Shown here piece after piece: positions 52,183-60,377 of a stretch of 64,000 bases of DNA. The DNA is taken from positions 1 to 64,000 of the forward strand of contig CAYONT010000004.1 in NCBI GenBank assembly GCA_964405405.1, given 5' to 3'. Source of the stretch: CAMCYM01 sp964405405 (lineage in GTDB: Bacteria; Bacteroidota; Bacteroidia; Flavobacteriales_D; Sanyastnellaceae). A model generated the notes under the pieces. The model was not told the DNA's origin. It did no database searches and was given only the letters and a program-made list of their open reading frames with translations. Position 1 is the stretch's first letter. The number at the start of each line of letters is the position of its first letter. Position numbers and translations under genes: made by a program.

Positions 52183-53133
52183 ATGTCAAAGAAACCTGCA
52201 CTAGGGCGTGGATTGGGCGCCTTGTTGAACGCAAATCCTCTGCCACTGCAGCGGCCCCAAGGTGCTGCGGAAACGTCACACGTCTCCCAAGTGGCTGCTT
52301 CGCCAGCAGAAGCCAGCTCAGAAGATGCTTGGGTGGTGGGCCAGATGGCTGGACAAATTGCCCTCATACCCATCCGGGACATCGAAGCGAATCCCGATCA
52401 ACCTCGGCGTCAGTTTGAGGAAGATGCTTTGGCTGATTTGGCCCGCAGCATCCAGGAGTTGGGCATCATTCAGCCGATTACGGTGCGGAGAATCCGGGCG
52501 AATCGGTTTCAGATCATCTCTGGGGAAAGGCGTTTCCGGGCATCGCAATTGGCGGGCATGGATGCCGTACCTGCATATGTGCGGGAGGCGAATGACCAAA
52601 CGCTGCTGGAGATGGCCTTGGTCGAAAATATCCAACGTGAGGACCTTCATGCAATTGAGATTGCCGTGTCTCTGAAACGCTTGATGGAGGAATGCAACCT
52701 CACGCAAGACGCCCTCGGAGGTCGCATCGGGAAGGACCGGAGCACCATAGCGAACTACGTGCGGCTGTTGAAACTGCCCGCGGCCATGCAGTTGGCGGTC
52801 TCGGAAAAAAAGCTGTCGATGGGACATGCCCGGGCCCTTTTGGGGATTGATTCTGTGGCTTGGCAAGAAGAGGTTTTTGGGCGCATCCTTCGTGAGGGCT
52901 TGTCGGTCCGCCAGACTGAGGCTTTGGCCTCCCAGGATGGCAAGAAGACCCCGCATTCCCCTGCCCCGGCGGTCGTTCTCGGTTTCAATGAGCAAAAGGT
53001 CTTGTCCGACCTACAGGACCGGTTCGGAAAATGCGCCCAACTCAAGCCTTCGGGTGCGGGTGGAGGCAAGATTGAATTGCGGTATGCCTCTGCGGAGGAA
53101 TTGGACCGGATTCTTTCCCTGATGGATCTCTGA
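52183..53133 (+). CDS. parB: Chromosome partitioning protein ParB
   Basis: A 316-aa CTP-dependent DNA clamp. ALGRGLGALL at the N-terminus activates ParA in relatives; the CTP-binding part has NPDQPRRQFEE and ISGERRFRASQLAG; the helix-turn-helix region is LTQDALGGRIGKDRSTIANYVRLL; the C-terminal dimer domain ends the protein. A parS site was not seen by eye. Its stop touches the next ATG as TGATG. Confidence 0.95.
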   Translation: MSKKPALGRGLGALLNANPLPLQRPQGAAETSHVSQVAASPAEASSEDAWVVGQMAGQIALIPIRDIEANPDQPRRQFEEDALADLARSIQELGIIQPITVRRIRANRFQIISGERRFRASQLAGMDAVPAYVREANDQTLLEMALVENIQREDLHAIEIAVSLKRLMEECNLTQDALGGRIGKDRSTIANYVRLLKLPAAMQLAVSEKKLSMGHARALLGIDSVAWQEEVFGRILREGLSVRQTEALASQDGKKTPHSPAPAVVLGFNEQKVLSDLQDRFGKCAQLKPSGAGGGKIELRYASAEELDRILSLMDL

Positions 53134-53759
53134 TGGTCTGGAGATTGCCTTGCTGGGCTGGGGTAGGGATCTGTTTATGGGCGAGCGGATGGCTGCCTTT
53201 GCGGGCGGAAGCCCCCCCCATGGCGCAACGTACTGAGACGGCCCCACAGGACACCTTGGAGATCAACAATGCTCTGCGGGTTCGCCAAATCACCCGGACG
53301 GCGGCGGTCCTCCCCGGTGCAGGTGCACTGATGAATGCGAAGTATTGGAAGGTACCATTGGTTTGGACCGGATGGGGATTCGGCGTTTGGAACATTCACC
53401 GGCAGACTGTGGCTTTCCGATCGTATCGGACGGCATTTGTTGCGGAAACGGATGGCAATCCCGATACCGAACAGTTCACGGGTCTGTCTGCGCAGGCATT
53501 GAACGACCAAACCTTGCTGTATCGGCGCAAACGGGACGTGGCTTGGATGGCTCTGGCGGGGTTTCATCTCCTTTCTGTTCTGGACGCTCATGTTGACGCG
53601 CAACTCGCTGACTTTGACGTAGGGCCCAATCTCAAGGCTTGGTGGGAAATCACACCCTCCGATGTAATCCTTGCCGATCCGTTGCGTCTAACCGACGGGA
53701 TGGGTTGGATGGCACAAGTGGGCATTCGTTGGACCTTGCCAGAAAAGCCCCAACTTTGA
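53133..53759 (+). CDS. DUF5683-family protein
   Basis: A 208-aa protein with an N-terminal signal or anchor (about 3-25) and hydrophobic segments about 70-88 (VPLVWTGWGFGVWN) and 137-150 (AWMALAGFHLLSV). RTAAVLPGAGALMNAKYWKVPLVW and LLSVLDAHVDAQL are typical of DUF5683, a Bacteroidota family that follows parB in the conserved parA-parB-DUF5683 order. Function unknown; an envelope role is likely. Confidence 0.82.
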   Translation: MVWRLPCWAGVGICLWASGWLPLRAEAPPMAQRTETAPQDTLEINNALRVRQITRTAAVLPGAGALMNAKYWKVPLVWTGWGFGVWNIHRQTVAFRSYRTAFVAETDGNPDTEQFTGLSAQALNDQTLLYRRKRDVAWMALAGFHLLSVLDAHVDAQLADFDVGPNLKAWWEITPSDVILADPLRLTDGMGWMAQVGIRWTLPEKPQL

Positions 53760-53789
53760 ATTTCTGATGGCCGTATCACGCATACCTCG

Positions 53790-55388
53790 ATGGATTTGAC
53801 ACTCATTCCTTGGATTCTCTTTTTGCTCTTGGTCGTAGAGCATTGCATCTTCTTGCCAGGGCTTCTCGCCAAGGCTGGTTTGCCGCGTTGGGTGGGTGCC
53901 GTCCCGGGTGTGAATTACTGGGGAGTTTTGCGGGCCATCAAACGGCCTTGGTACTGGATCTTCGTGTTGCCTGTGCCCGGCATCAACCTGATCATGTTCA
54001 CGGTCATGCACGTAGAGCTCGGAGGAGCATTGGGATTTAAGTCTCCTGCAGACCGCTGGATTTCTGCCTTGTTGCCTTGGATTGCCTTGCCGAAGTGGGC
54101 ACGCTCGGAATCGCCCTATCAAGCCCCCAACCCCGCGTTGCGCAAGGTTGGTTCTGCTTGGGCGGAGTGGCGCGAGTCTCTGGTCTGGGCCATTGTTGTC
54201 GCCAGCATGGTGCGTACCTTGTTGTTTGAGGCGTTCACCATCCCCACGGGCTCCATGGAGGGCAGCATGCTGGTGGGTGATTATTTGTACGTGAGCAAGA
54301 CGGCATACGGCCCCAAGGTCCCGCAAACGCCCATGAGTGTCCCCTTCATTCACAATGTCATCCCGGGAACCATGTGGAAAAGCTACAATTCCTGGTTTTC
54401 GCTGCCCTACTTTCGATTGCCAGGTTGGCGCGGGGTGAAGCGCTTTGATGCGGTCGTGTTCAATTTTCCACACGGGGACACCATTGTGGTCGATCCGGAA
54501 TTGGCCGGTCATGATTACTATGCCATTCTGCGCCGAGAAGCGTTGCAAATCGCTGGGAATGACTTGGAATTGTACCTCGAAGACCCCGAACGCTTCCTGC
54601 AAGAGGCTCGCTTGAAGTTGAGCCAAGGTCCTGGCATCCAGGGAAGGCCCCTGGACAAAGCTGAGAATTACGTGAAGCGTTGTGTGGGCATGCCTGGAGA
54701 TTTGCTGGAGATTCGAAATCGTTTGGTTTACATCAACGATGAAGAATTGAAACAGCCCGCAGGGGTTCAATTCGATTACCTCATCCGTTTTGATCAACCC
54801 GCTTCTGCTCAGCGTGCCTATCAAGCATTGGGATTGACCCAAGTAGATGTCGGAAGCATGCAACAAGATGGCACGGGGTTGTTGGTGGGACTGGCCCTCA
54901 CGGAGGCGGAGCGAATGGCATTGGAGAAAAGCGGTTTGGCCTCAGAAATTGCCTTTGTCGACAACAGCAACCGAAGAGGGACGTTGGAGATGTTTCCCAA
55001 TGTGAGCAGCCCAGAATTCGACCAATGGGACCCGGACCATCTGGGGCCCATCCGCATTCCCAAAAAGGGCCTCGAGGTGGAGCTGACTGCCCGAAATCTG
55101 GCCTTGTATGACCGGGTGATTCGAGTTTACGAGGGACATGACCTGCGTGCGGAGAATGGACAGGTTTGGATCGATGGGGTGCTGGCCTCCACATACACCT
55201 TTGCCCAGGATTACTATTGGATGATGGGTGACAACCGGCATCGGTCTGCGGACTCTCGGATGTGGGGATTTGTTCCTGAAACCCATTTGGTGGGAAGGGC
55301 GTCCTTTGTTTGGTTTTCGAGGCAGACAACAGCGCAGCACGGAGAATCCAAGGTGCGCTGGGACCGGGTTTTCACCACGGTCAAGTGA
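53790..55388 (+). CDS. lepB: Signal peptidase I
   Basis: A 532-aa inner membrane protease that removes Sec signal peptides. Several hydrophobic segments come before the catalytic domain (about 5-30, 50-75, 130-150), the Bacteroidota form. The catalytic Ser155 is in IPTGSMEGSML and the general base Lys296 in NYVKRCVGMPGD; the late box reads GDNRHRSADSRMWGFVP. A long insert lies between the two catalytic residues. dapB, which usually stands between DUF5683 and lepB, is missing here. The stop overlaps the WbqC gene by GTGA. Confidence 0.94.
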   Translation: MDLTLIPWILFLLLVVEHCIFLPGLLAKAGLPRWVGAVPGVNYWGVLRAIKRPWYWIFVLPVPGINLIMFTVMHVELGGALGFKSPADRWISALLPWIALPKWARSESPYQAPNPALRKVGSAWAEWRESLVWAIVVASMVRTLLFEAFTIPTGSMEGSMLVGDYLYVSKTAYGPKVPQTPMSVPFIHNVIPGTMWKSYNSWFSLPYFRLPGWRGVKRFDAVVFNFPHGDTIVVDPELAGHDYYAILRREALQIAGNDLELYLEDPERFLQEARLKLSQGPGIQGRPLDKAENYVKRCVGMPGDLLEIRNRLVYINDEELKQPAGVQFDYLIRFDQPASAQRAYQALGLTQVDVGSMQQDGTGLLVGLALTEAERMALEKSGLASEIAFVDNSNRRGTLEMFPNVSSPEFDQWDPDHLGPIRIPKKGLEVELTARNLALYDRVIRVYEGHDLRAENGQVWIDGVLASTYTFAQDYYWMMGDNRHRSADSRMWGFVPETHLVGRASFVWFSRQTTAQHGESKVRWDRVFTTVK

Positions 55389-56035
55389 GTCTGCAGGGGG
55401 GCTTTGTCCTGCCCACCGCTCCGTTTCCCTCCTTGCATTGGTGGTGGGCGGCGCAACAGCCCGGTGCGCTGTGGGATGGCCATGAGCATTTCGTCAAACA
55501 GACGCCCCGGAGCCGGTGGTTGATGGCGGGACCTCGTGGTCCGGAGTGGATCACCCTGTCTGTAGTGCACCCGCAGCAGCCGCACGCACCCACCTCTCGG
55601 ATGGGGTTGTCGCCCCATATCCCTGCCCGAAGGACTTGGCGTGCCATCCAAACCTGCTACGGAAGTGCGCCTTATTTTGCCCATTTGGCCCCAGAACTGG
55701 AGCCGCTCATCCTGAGCATAGACGCTGGGGGAACGCTAGAGGACTTCTGCGTTCGCAGTTGGCAGTGGGTTCATGCTTGGACCGGATGGAAACTCCCTGA
55801 GGCATCGCCCACCTACGTCGAAGTGGGAAGAGGCCCAGCTGGACCGTGGGATTTGCGTCACAAAAGAAACTTATTGGGTGCCGAATGGACCTTTGTGCCC
55901 TACTCACAGGTCTTTTCTGACCGAATGGCCTTTGTCGCCGGTTGTTCGGTTCTGGACGCCCTGATGGTTTGGGGTCCAGAGGCCGGGCCGCGGTTGACTG
56001 ATTGGGTGCGTCCGACATGGGCAGTGCCTTCGTAA
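55385..56035 (+). CDS. WbqC-family protein
   Basis: A 216-aa protein starting at a GTG that overlaps the lepB stop. FVLPTAPFPSLHWWWAAQQPG and HFVKQTPRSRWLMAG match the WbqC N-terminal pattern (normally LLPTAYFPPI and HEHYQKQTYRNR), and RNLLGAEW and VWGPEAGP lie near the end. WbqC-like proteins are linked to O-antigen or surface sugar assembly, and in Bacteroidota they usually follow lepB. The start was chosen because no ATG precedes the FVLPT motif after lepB. Confidence 0.83.
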   Translation: MSLQGGFVLPTAPFPSLHWWWAAQQPGALWDGHEHFVKQTPRSRWLMAGPRGPEWITLSVVHPQQPHAPTSRMGLSPHIPARRTWRAIQTCYGSAPYFAHLAPELEPLILSIDAGGTLEDFCVRSWQWVHAWTGWKLPEASPTYVEVGRGPAGPWDLRHKRNLLGAEWTFVPYSQVFSDRMAFVAGCSVLDALMVWGPEAGPRLTDWVRPTWAVPS

Positions 56036-56040
56036 TTTTG
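56033..56040 (+). promoter_or_regulatory. -7 element upstream of gcvT
   Basis: TAATTTTG, exact match to TAnnTTTG, starting in the TAA stop of the WbqC gene and ending 31 bases before the gcvT ATG. Confidence 0.45.
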
Positions 56041-56071
56041 GGCCACGCCCACCAAACAGGGTGCTTTTTGG

Positions 56072-57175
56072 ATGATGGAACCCACCACCCTGCTTCGGAC
56101 ACCGCTGCATGCAGCCCACGAAGCACTGAATGCCCGGATTGTCCCGTTTGCGGGCTATGAAATGCCCGTGAGCTACGCCGGTCTCACCGAGGAGCACCAA
56201 GCCGTGCGGAACCGGGCTGGGATGTTCGATGTCAGCCACATGGCTGAATTCGAACTGCATGGACCGGATGCCTGTGCCCTCATCCAGTGGATCACGACCA
56301 ACAACGCTGCTGCCTTGGCTGATGGGCAGGTGCAGTATAGCTGCATGCCCAATGGCGAGGGAGGCATTGTGGATGATTTGTTGGTCTATCGGTTTCATGC
56401 AGAGCGCTGGATGCTCGTGGTAAATGCTTCGAACCACGAGAAGGACTGGAACTGGATTTTGGAGCAGATGGAGCGGAATCCATGGGACGTCCAGATTTTT
56501 GACCGCTCCTCGGATTGGGCGTTGATTGCCGTGCAGGGTCCTGAGGCAGCGGGATTGGTGGCGGGACTGAGTGACGCGCCCTCGCCGGAGGGTTTGGCCT
56601 ATTACACCTTCCGAGAAGGTACGGTGGCTGGTGTGCCTGCCATTCTCTCTGCAACAGGCTATACAGGCGCCGGAGGTCTGGAACTGTACGTGCCTGCGGA
56701 GGCAGCTGAGCGGGTTTGGAACGCCCTGCTGGCGTTGGACATCCCGCCTTGTGGTTTGGGAGCACGCGACACCCTCCGGTTGGAGGCGGGATTCTGCTTG
56801 TATGGGAACGACATCGATGATACCACCTCCCCCATTGCGGCTGGATTGGGCTGGATCACGCGTTTCAACAAGGAATTCATCGATCGGGAACGTTTCGAAG
56901 CGGAGAAGGCAAACGGTTCTCCTCAGGTGTTGCGGGGTTTCAAAATGCTCGAACGCGGGATTCCACGCCAAGGATATCCCATCGTCGATTCGGCCGGTAG
57001 CATCATTGGAAGGGTGACCAGTGGCACCATGTCCCCCACCCTGGGCTATGGCATTGCCATGGGGTATGTGGATGCAGCCCATGCTGGACTGGGGAATCAG
57101 GTCGGGATCCAGGTCCGACAGAAGAACCTGGCAGCAGAGGTGGTGAAACCCGGTTTTTTGCCCAAAAAAGGATGA
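56072..57175 (+). CDS. gcvT: Glycine cleavage system T protein (aminomethyltransferase)
   Basis: A 367-aa folate-binding enzyme that releases ammonia and passes the methylene group of glycine to tetrahydrofolate. Typical stretches are FAGYEMPVSYAGLTEEH near 25, RAGMFDVSHMAEFELHG, the folate-site Asp in EGGIVDDLLVYR near 100 and GARDTLRLEAGFCLYGNDI near 230. Two adjacent ATG codons could start it. gcvH and gcvP are not next to it, as is common in Bacteroidota. It overlaps comB by ATGA. Confidence 0.95.
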   Translation: MMEPTTLLRTPLHAAHEALNARIVPFAGYEMPVSYAGLTEEHQAVRNRAGMFDVSHMAEFELHGPDACALIQWITTNNAAALADGQVQYSCMPNGEGGIVDDLLVYRFHAERWMLVVNASNHEKDWNWILEQMERNPWDVQIFDRSSDWALIAVQGPEAAGLVAGLSDAPSPEGLAYYTFREGTVAGVPAILSATGYTGAGGLELYVPAEAAERVWNALLALDIPPCGLGARDTLRLEAGFCLYGNDIDDTTSPIAAGLGWITRFNKEFIDRERFEAEKANGSPQVLRGFKMLERGIPRQGYPIVDSAGSIIGRVTSGTMSPTLGYGIAMGYVDAAHAGLGNQVGIQVRQKNLAAEVVKPGFLPKKG

Positions 57176-57963
57176 TGAACCGGGTTGAACTTTGCTTCTC
57201 ACCCGCCGATTTTCATCTGTACGAGAAGGACTTTGAGTTGGTGGTGGTCATCGATGTGCTGCGGGCGACCTCAGCCATCTGTGCGGCCTTGGAGCACGGG
57301 GTGGGCCGAATTTTGCCGGTGGCCACTGTGGAGGAGGCAAAAGCCTATCAAGCCCAGGGCTATTTTGCTGCTGCTGAGCGAAATGGCATGGTGGTGGAAG
57401 GGTTCGAACTGGGGAATAGCCCACTGGGGTATTTGGAGCGGGCGGCCGCATTGCAGGGCACAACTGTGGTCATGACTACCACCAACGGAACCAAGGCGAT
57501 TCATTTGGCCCGCAACAAGCAGACGGTGGTCATTGGGTCTTTGCTCAATCTGGAGGCCCTGTGCCAGTGGCTGATCGCGCAGCGCAGGGATGTTCTGCTG
57601 CTGGGGTCGGGATGGAAGGACAAGTTCAATCTGGAGGATACGATTTGTGGGGGCGCCATTGCGGACCGACTGATCACTTCAGGCTGGTTTCGTGCGGAAG
57701 AGGACAGTACTGTAGCAGGGAAGTTTATTTACCGTTCTGCCCGGGACAACATGTTCGCCTTCTTGCGTGCATCCTCCCACCGCCGGCGACTGCGAAAGCT
57801 CCATTTGAATGCAGATGTGAAGTACTGCCTTACGCCCAATCAGTTGAAGACGATTCCTATCCTGCGGGACGGATTCTTGGTGAAATTGCCCGCCCATGAG
57901 CAAGGGGAAGTGGCAGCGGGTGACGTGGCGCGGAATCAGAATCGCGCGCCGGGGCAGATTTGA
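57172..57963 (+). CDS. comB: ComB-family 2-phosphosulfolactate phosphatase
   Basis: A 263-aa phosphatase. The family pattern is clear: VVIDVLRATSAICAALEHG near 25, FELGNSPLGYL near 80, MTTTNGTKAI near 100 and EDTICGGAIADRL near 155. ComB makes sulfolactate from 2-phosphosulfolactate; it was found in coenzyme M synthesis of methanogens but is common in bacteria where the purpose is unclear. The phospholipase gene starts within its last 68 bases, so the C-terminal tail may be non-conserved. Confidence 0.9.
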   Translation: MMNRVELCFSPADFHLYEKDFELVVVIDVLRATSAICAALEHGVGRILPVATVEEAKAYQAQGYFAAAERNGMVVEGFELGNSPLGYLERAAALQGTTVVMTTTNGTKAIHLARNKQTVVIGSLLNLEALCQWLIAQRRDVLLLGSGWKDKFNLEDTICGGAIADRLITSGWFRAEEDSTVAGKFIYRSARDNMFAFLRASSHRRRLRKLHLNADVKYCLTPNQLKTIPILRDGFLVKLPAHEQGEVAAGDVARNQNRAPGQI

Positions 57964-58879
57964 CATCGCCATACGTTGGCTCGGGGCAGCGGTATGTTGC
58001 CTTGGGTGGGGATTTGCGCCCCACCGAACCATCCAGGGAGACGCCATCCAGTCGCTCCCCCCTCCCCTGTTCGCCTTTTTCAAATACCATGGGGATTGGT
58101 TGGTTCAACACGCGACGGATGCAGACCAGCGAAAACATGCCGTAGTGGGCGAATCGGAGAAGCATTACATCGATTTGGACCGTTACGGCGCCAACTTCGA
58201 TTCCGCGGCGGTGGTGCTCCCCCGATCCTGGCGGGATGCATGTGAACGTTGGGGGGAAGAGGAGCTTCGGGCGCACGGCATCGCCCCATGGAGCATCCTG
58301 TGGACGTACCGATCGCTCGTGGAAGCCTTTGCAGCCCAGGAGACCCCTCGGATTTTGCGACATGCGGCGGATTTGGGACATTATCTCGGGGACCTCCATG
58401 TACCCTTGCATACCACTTCGAATTACAATGGCCAGAAAACAGGCCAAACCGGCATCCACGGGCTCTGGGAATCCCAGGTGCCGGCGCAATTTGGGCCCAG
58501 GGGATTTGGGCTAGCACCGGGTCGCAGGGCACAATACGAATCGGATTGGGAGCAACGGGTCTGGTCCATCCTGGCCCACAGCCACAACCAGGTGAACCGG
58601 GTGTTTGAGGCCGAGCGCGAAGCCACCCGGGCCACGGGCGAGTCCGCCAAGTTTGCGTACGTGGAAACCGGCCGCTTGCAGCAGCGCATGCATTCTCCTG
58701 CGTTTTGTGCTGCATTTCACGGCGCACTGGAAGGCCAAATCCCTGCGCAAGCGCAGGCGGCCGCGGGAACGATTGGGGATGCGTGGTATTCCGCCTGGGT
58801 GGATGCGGGTTCGCCCCCTTTGCCCGAACTTCCCCGGAACAACCTTTGGACAAGGTTTCAAAACTGGATTTGGGGATGA
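57896..58879 (+). CDS. Zinc-dependent phospholipase C / S1-P1 nuclease-like protein
   Basis: A 327-aa exported protein. After an N-terminal basic stretch and a hydrophobic segment (about 26-37), GWGFAPHRTIQGDAI near 38 carries the first Trp and His zinc ligands, HYIDLDRYG and LGHYLGDLHVPLHTT give the Asp and His ligands, and GIHGLWESQ gives another His/Glu. This is the pattern of zinc phospholipase C and S1/P1 nucleases. The 68-base overlap with comB is unusual; a GTG at 57920 would shorten it. Its stop shares ATGA with the glycosyltransferase. Confidence 0.82.
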   Translation: MSKGKWQRVTWRGIRIARRGRFDIAIRWLGAAVCCLGWGFAPHRTIQGDAIQSLPPPLFAFFKYHGDWLVQHATDADQRKHAVVGESEKHYIDLDRYGANFDSAAVVLPRSWRDACERWGEEELRAHGIAPWSILWTYRSLVEAFAAQETPRILRHAADLGHYLGDLHVPLHTTSNYNGQKTGQTGIHGLWESQVPAQFGPRGFGLAPGRRAQYESDWEQRVWSILAHSHNQVNRVFEAEREATRATGESAKFAYVETGRLQQRMHSPAFCAAFHGALEGQIPAQAQAAAGTIGDAWYSAWVDAGSPPLPELPRNNLWTRFQNWIWG

Positions 58880-59997
58880 AAATTCTGTTGCTGGATGCCT
58901 TTCATGGCGGTTCCCACCGGGCTTGGAGCGCGGGATGGAAGGGCTGGGCCGATGAGGAAAATGAAATCGAGTTGGAACTTTGGACACTCCCCGATCGCAA
59001 CTGGAAATGGCGGATGCACGGTGCCGCAGCGTTTTTTGCGCAACGCACAAGGGAGATGGGTTCTGAGCTACCGAATTGGATCGTGGCCACCGACCTCCTG
59101 GATGTTGCACAATTCCGGGGGTTGCTTCCTGCCCATTGGCGGCAGATTCCCGTCGCTGTTTTTTTCCACGAGAACCAACTGACCTATCCTTGGTCTCACA
59201 CCGATCCCGATGCGGATTCTGAACGCCGGACAGCTTACGGCTACATCAATTGGAGTTCTGCTTGTGCTGCTGACCTCATCCTCTTCAACTCGAACCACCA
59301 CCGGGAAGCTTTTCTCGAAGCCGTTCCATCTCTGTTTCATGTCCTACCCAAACCACATCCGAGTTGGGAACTGGATGGCATCCGGTCCCGTTCGCGGGTG
59401 CTCCCTGTGGGCATCGACCTAGCATCTCTCGATGCCCACAGGACCGAGGATTGGGCGGAGGATCATGACATCCCAACCCTGTTGTGGAACCACCGTTGGG
59501 AGTGGGACAAGGGGCCCGACCGCTTTTTTGGCGCTGTCGAAGCGCTTGATGCGCAGGGCTTCAACTTTCGCTGCGTGGTCATGGGCGCACAATTTCGCCG
59601 CGTGCCCGCGGTGTTTGAACAGGCCTTGAACCGCTGGCCCAGTCGATGGCTCCAATGGGGGGGAACCGAAGACCGCGGTACCTATGTGCAGTGGTTGTGC
59701 CGATCCCAACTTTTGCTCCACGCCCCGCGGCAAGAGAACTTTGGAATCAGCGCCTTGGAGGGGATGTATTGCGGTGTGGTTCCTTGGCTTGCCCCAGGGA
59801 CTGCAGGCACGGAAATCGCCCCCGGATTCCCGACTTGGGAGGCTCCCGAGGATTGCGTACAGCTTTTCCGAGACTGGCTGGCCTTGGATCCGGTGGAAAG
59901 GAAGAACCAACGGCTCCGTGCGCATGAGGTCGCATCCGCCTATGGATGGGAACAGGTGGGGCCGCAGTACCTCGCCGCCCTTCGTTCATCCGTTTGA
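58876..59997 (+). CDS. QTMAN/GTDC1-like glycosyltransferase (DUF3524 + GT4-type domain)
   Basis: A 373-aa soluble glycosyltransferase. The N-terminal half starts ILLLDAFHGGSHRAW and has VFFHENQLTYPW near 95 and FNSNHHREAFL near 140, the pattern of DUF3524, shared with the animal enzyme GTDC1/QTMAN that puts mannose on queuosine in tRNA(Asp). The C-terminal half has the nucleotide-sugar part LLWNHRWEWDKGPD and HAPRQENFGISALEGMYCG with the GT4 Glu residues. A bacterial mannosyl-queuosine step is therefore plausible but unproven. Last gene of the comB group. Confidence 0.83.
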   Translation: MKILLLDAFHGGSHRAWSAGWKGWADEENEIELELWTLPDRNWKWRMHGAAAFFAQRTREMGSELPNWIVATDLLDVAQFRGLLPAHWRQIPVAVFFHENQLTYPWSHTDPDADSERRTAYGYINWSSACAADLILFNSNHHREAFLEAVPSLFHVLPKPHPSWELDGIRSRSRVLPVGIDLASLDAHRTEDWAEDHDIPTLLWNHRWEWDKGPDRFFGAVEALDAQGFNFRCVVMGAQFRRVPAVFEQALNRWPSRWLQWGGTEDRGTYVQWLCRSQLLLHAPRQENFGISALEGMYCGVVPWLAPGTAGTEIAPGFPTWEAPEDCVQLFRDWLALDPVERKNQRLRAHEVASAYGWEQVGPQYLAALRSSV

Positions 59998-60377
59998 TCC
60001 CGTACCTCCTTGGCAGGTACACCATACCCTCTTCCAACCCGCATGAAAAAGCAGACATTCGCAGAGCCCAAACGAAGGATCTCACGTTCGCTTGCTCGCT
60101 GCTCTTGCCCTCCCATTCCGCACAAATGGGAGGGTCAATTGAACTGGTAATGAGCCTTATCTTGGGATAAACTTTCGACGAACACACAATCCTATCCGAC
60201 GATAACAACCTCAGTCGGGACGCGGACTTGCGACGATTTCAGAAGTCGGAAAAAGTCAAAAATCAAGACCGGGCTGGTTTTTTTTTTCAGGAGTTTATCA
60301 GAACCTTGCGGGCTCATTCGGGGGCAACCTTCGGATGAAAACAGTAAACGTCAAGTCACTTTCAGATTGCCTTTGCC
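59998..60377. other. Intergenic region upstream of dnaA
   Basis: About 380 bases without a gene. It holds the hairpin at 60108-60134, a palindrome TTATCTTGGGATAA near 60160-60173, an AT-rich stretch at about 60235-60300 with ten T in a row (60278-60287), and a short leader before dnaA. Several TTATC words occur but none extends to the DnaA box TTATCCACA, so an origin is not called. Confidence 0.7.
60108..60134 (+). terminator. Hairpin after glycosyltransferase gene, possible terminator
   Basis: A perfect 10-bp stem, CCCTCCCATT with AATGGGAGGG, and a 7-base loop, about 110 bases after the glycosyltransferase stop. No T run follows, so it may be a Rho-aided or processing hairpin. Confidence 0.45.

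Noticed and set aside
51300..53200. parS site near parAB
   Set aside because: No copy of the common TGTTTCACGTGAAACA palindrome was found by eye; a systematic search with mismatches was not possible.
60160..60300. oriC with DnaA boxes upstream of dnaA
   Set aside because: TTATC words and an AT-rich tract exist, but none matches TTATCCACA beyond about six of nine bases. A scan with the lineage's own box and GC skew would be needed.
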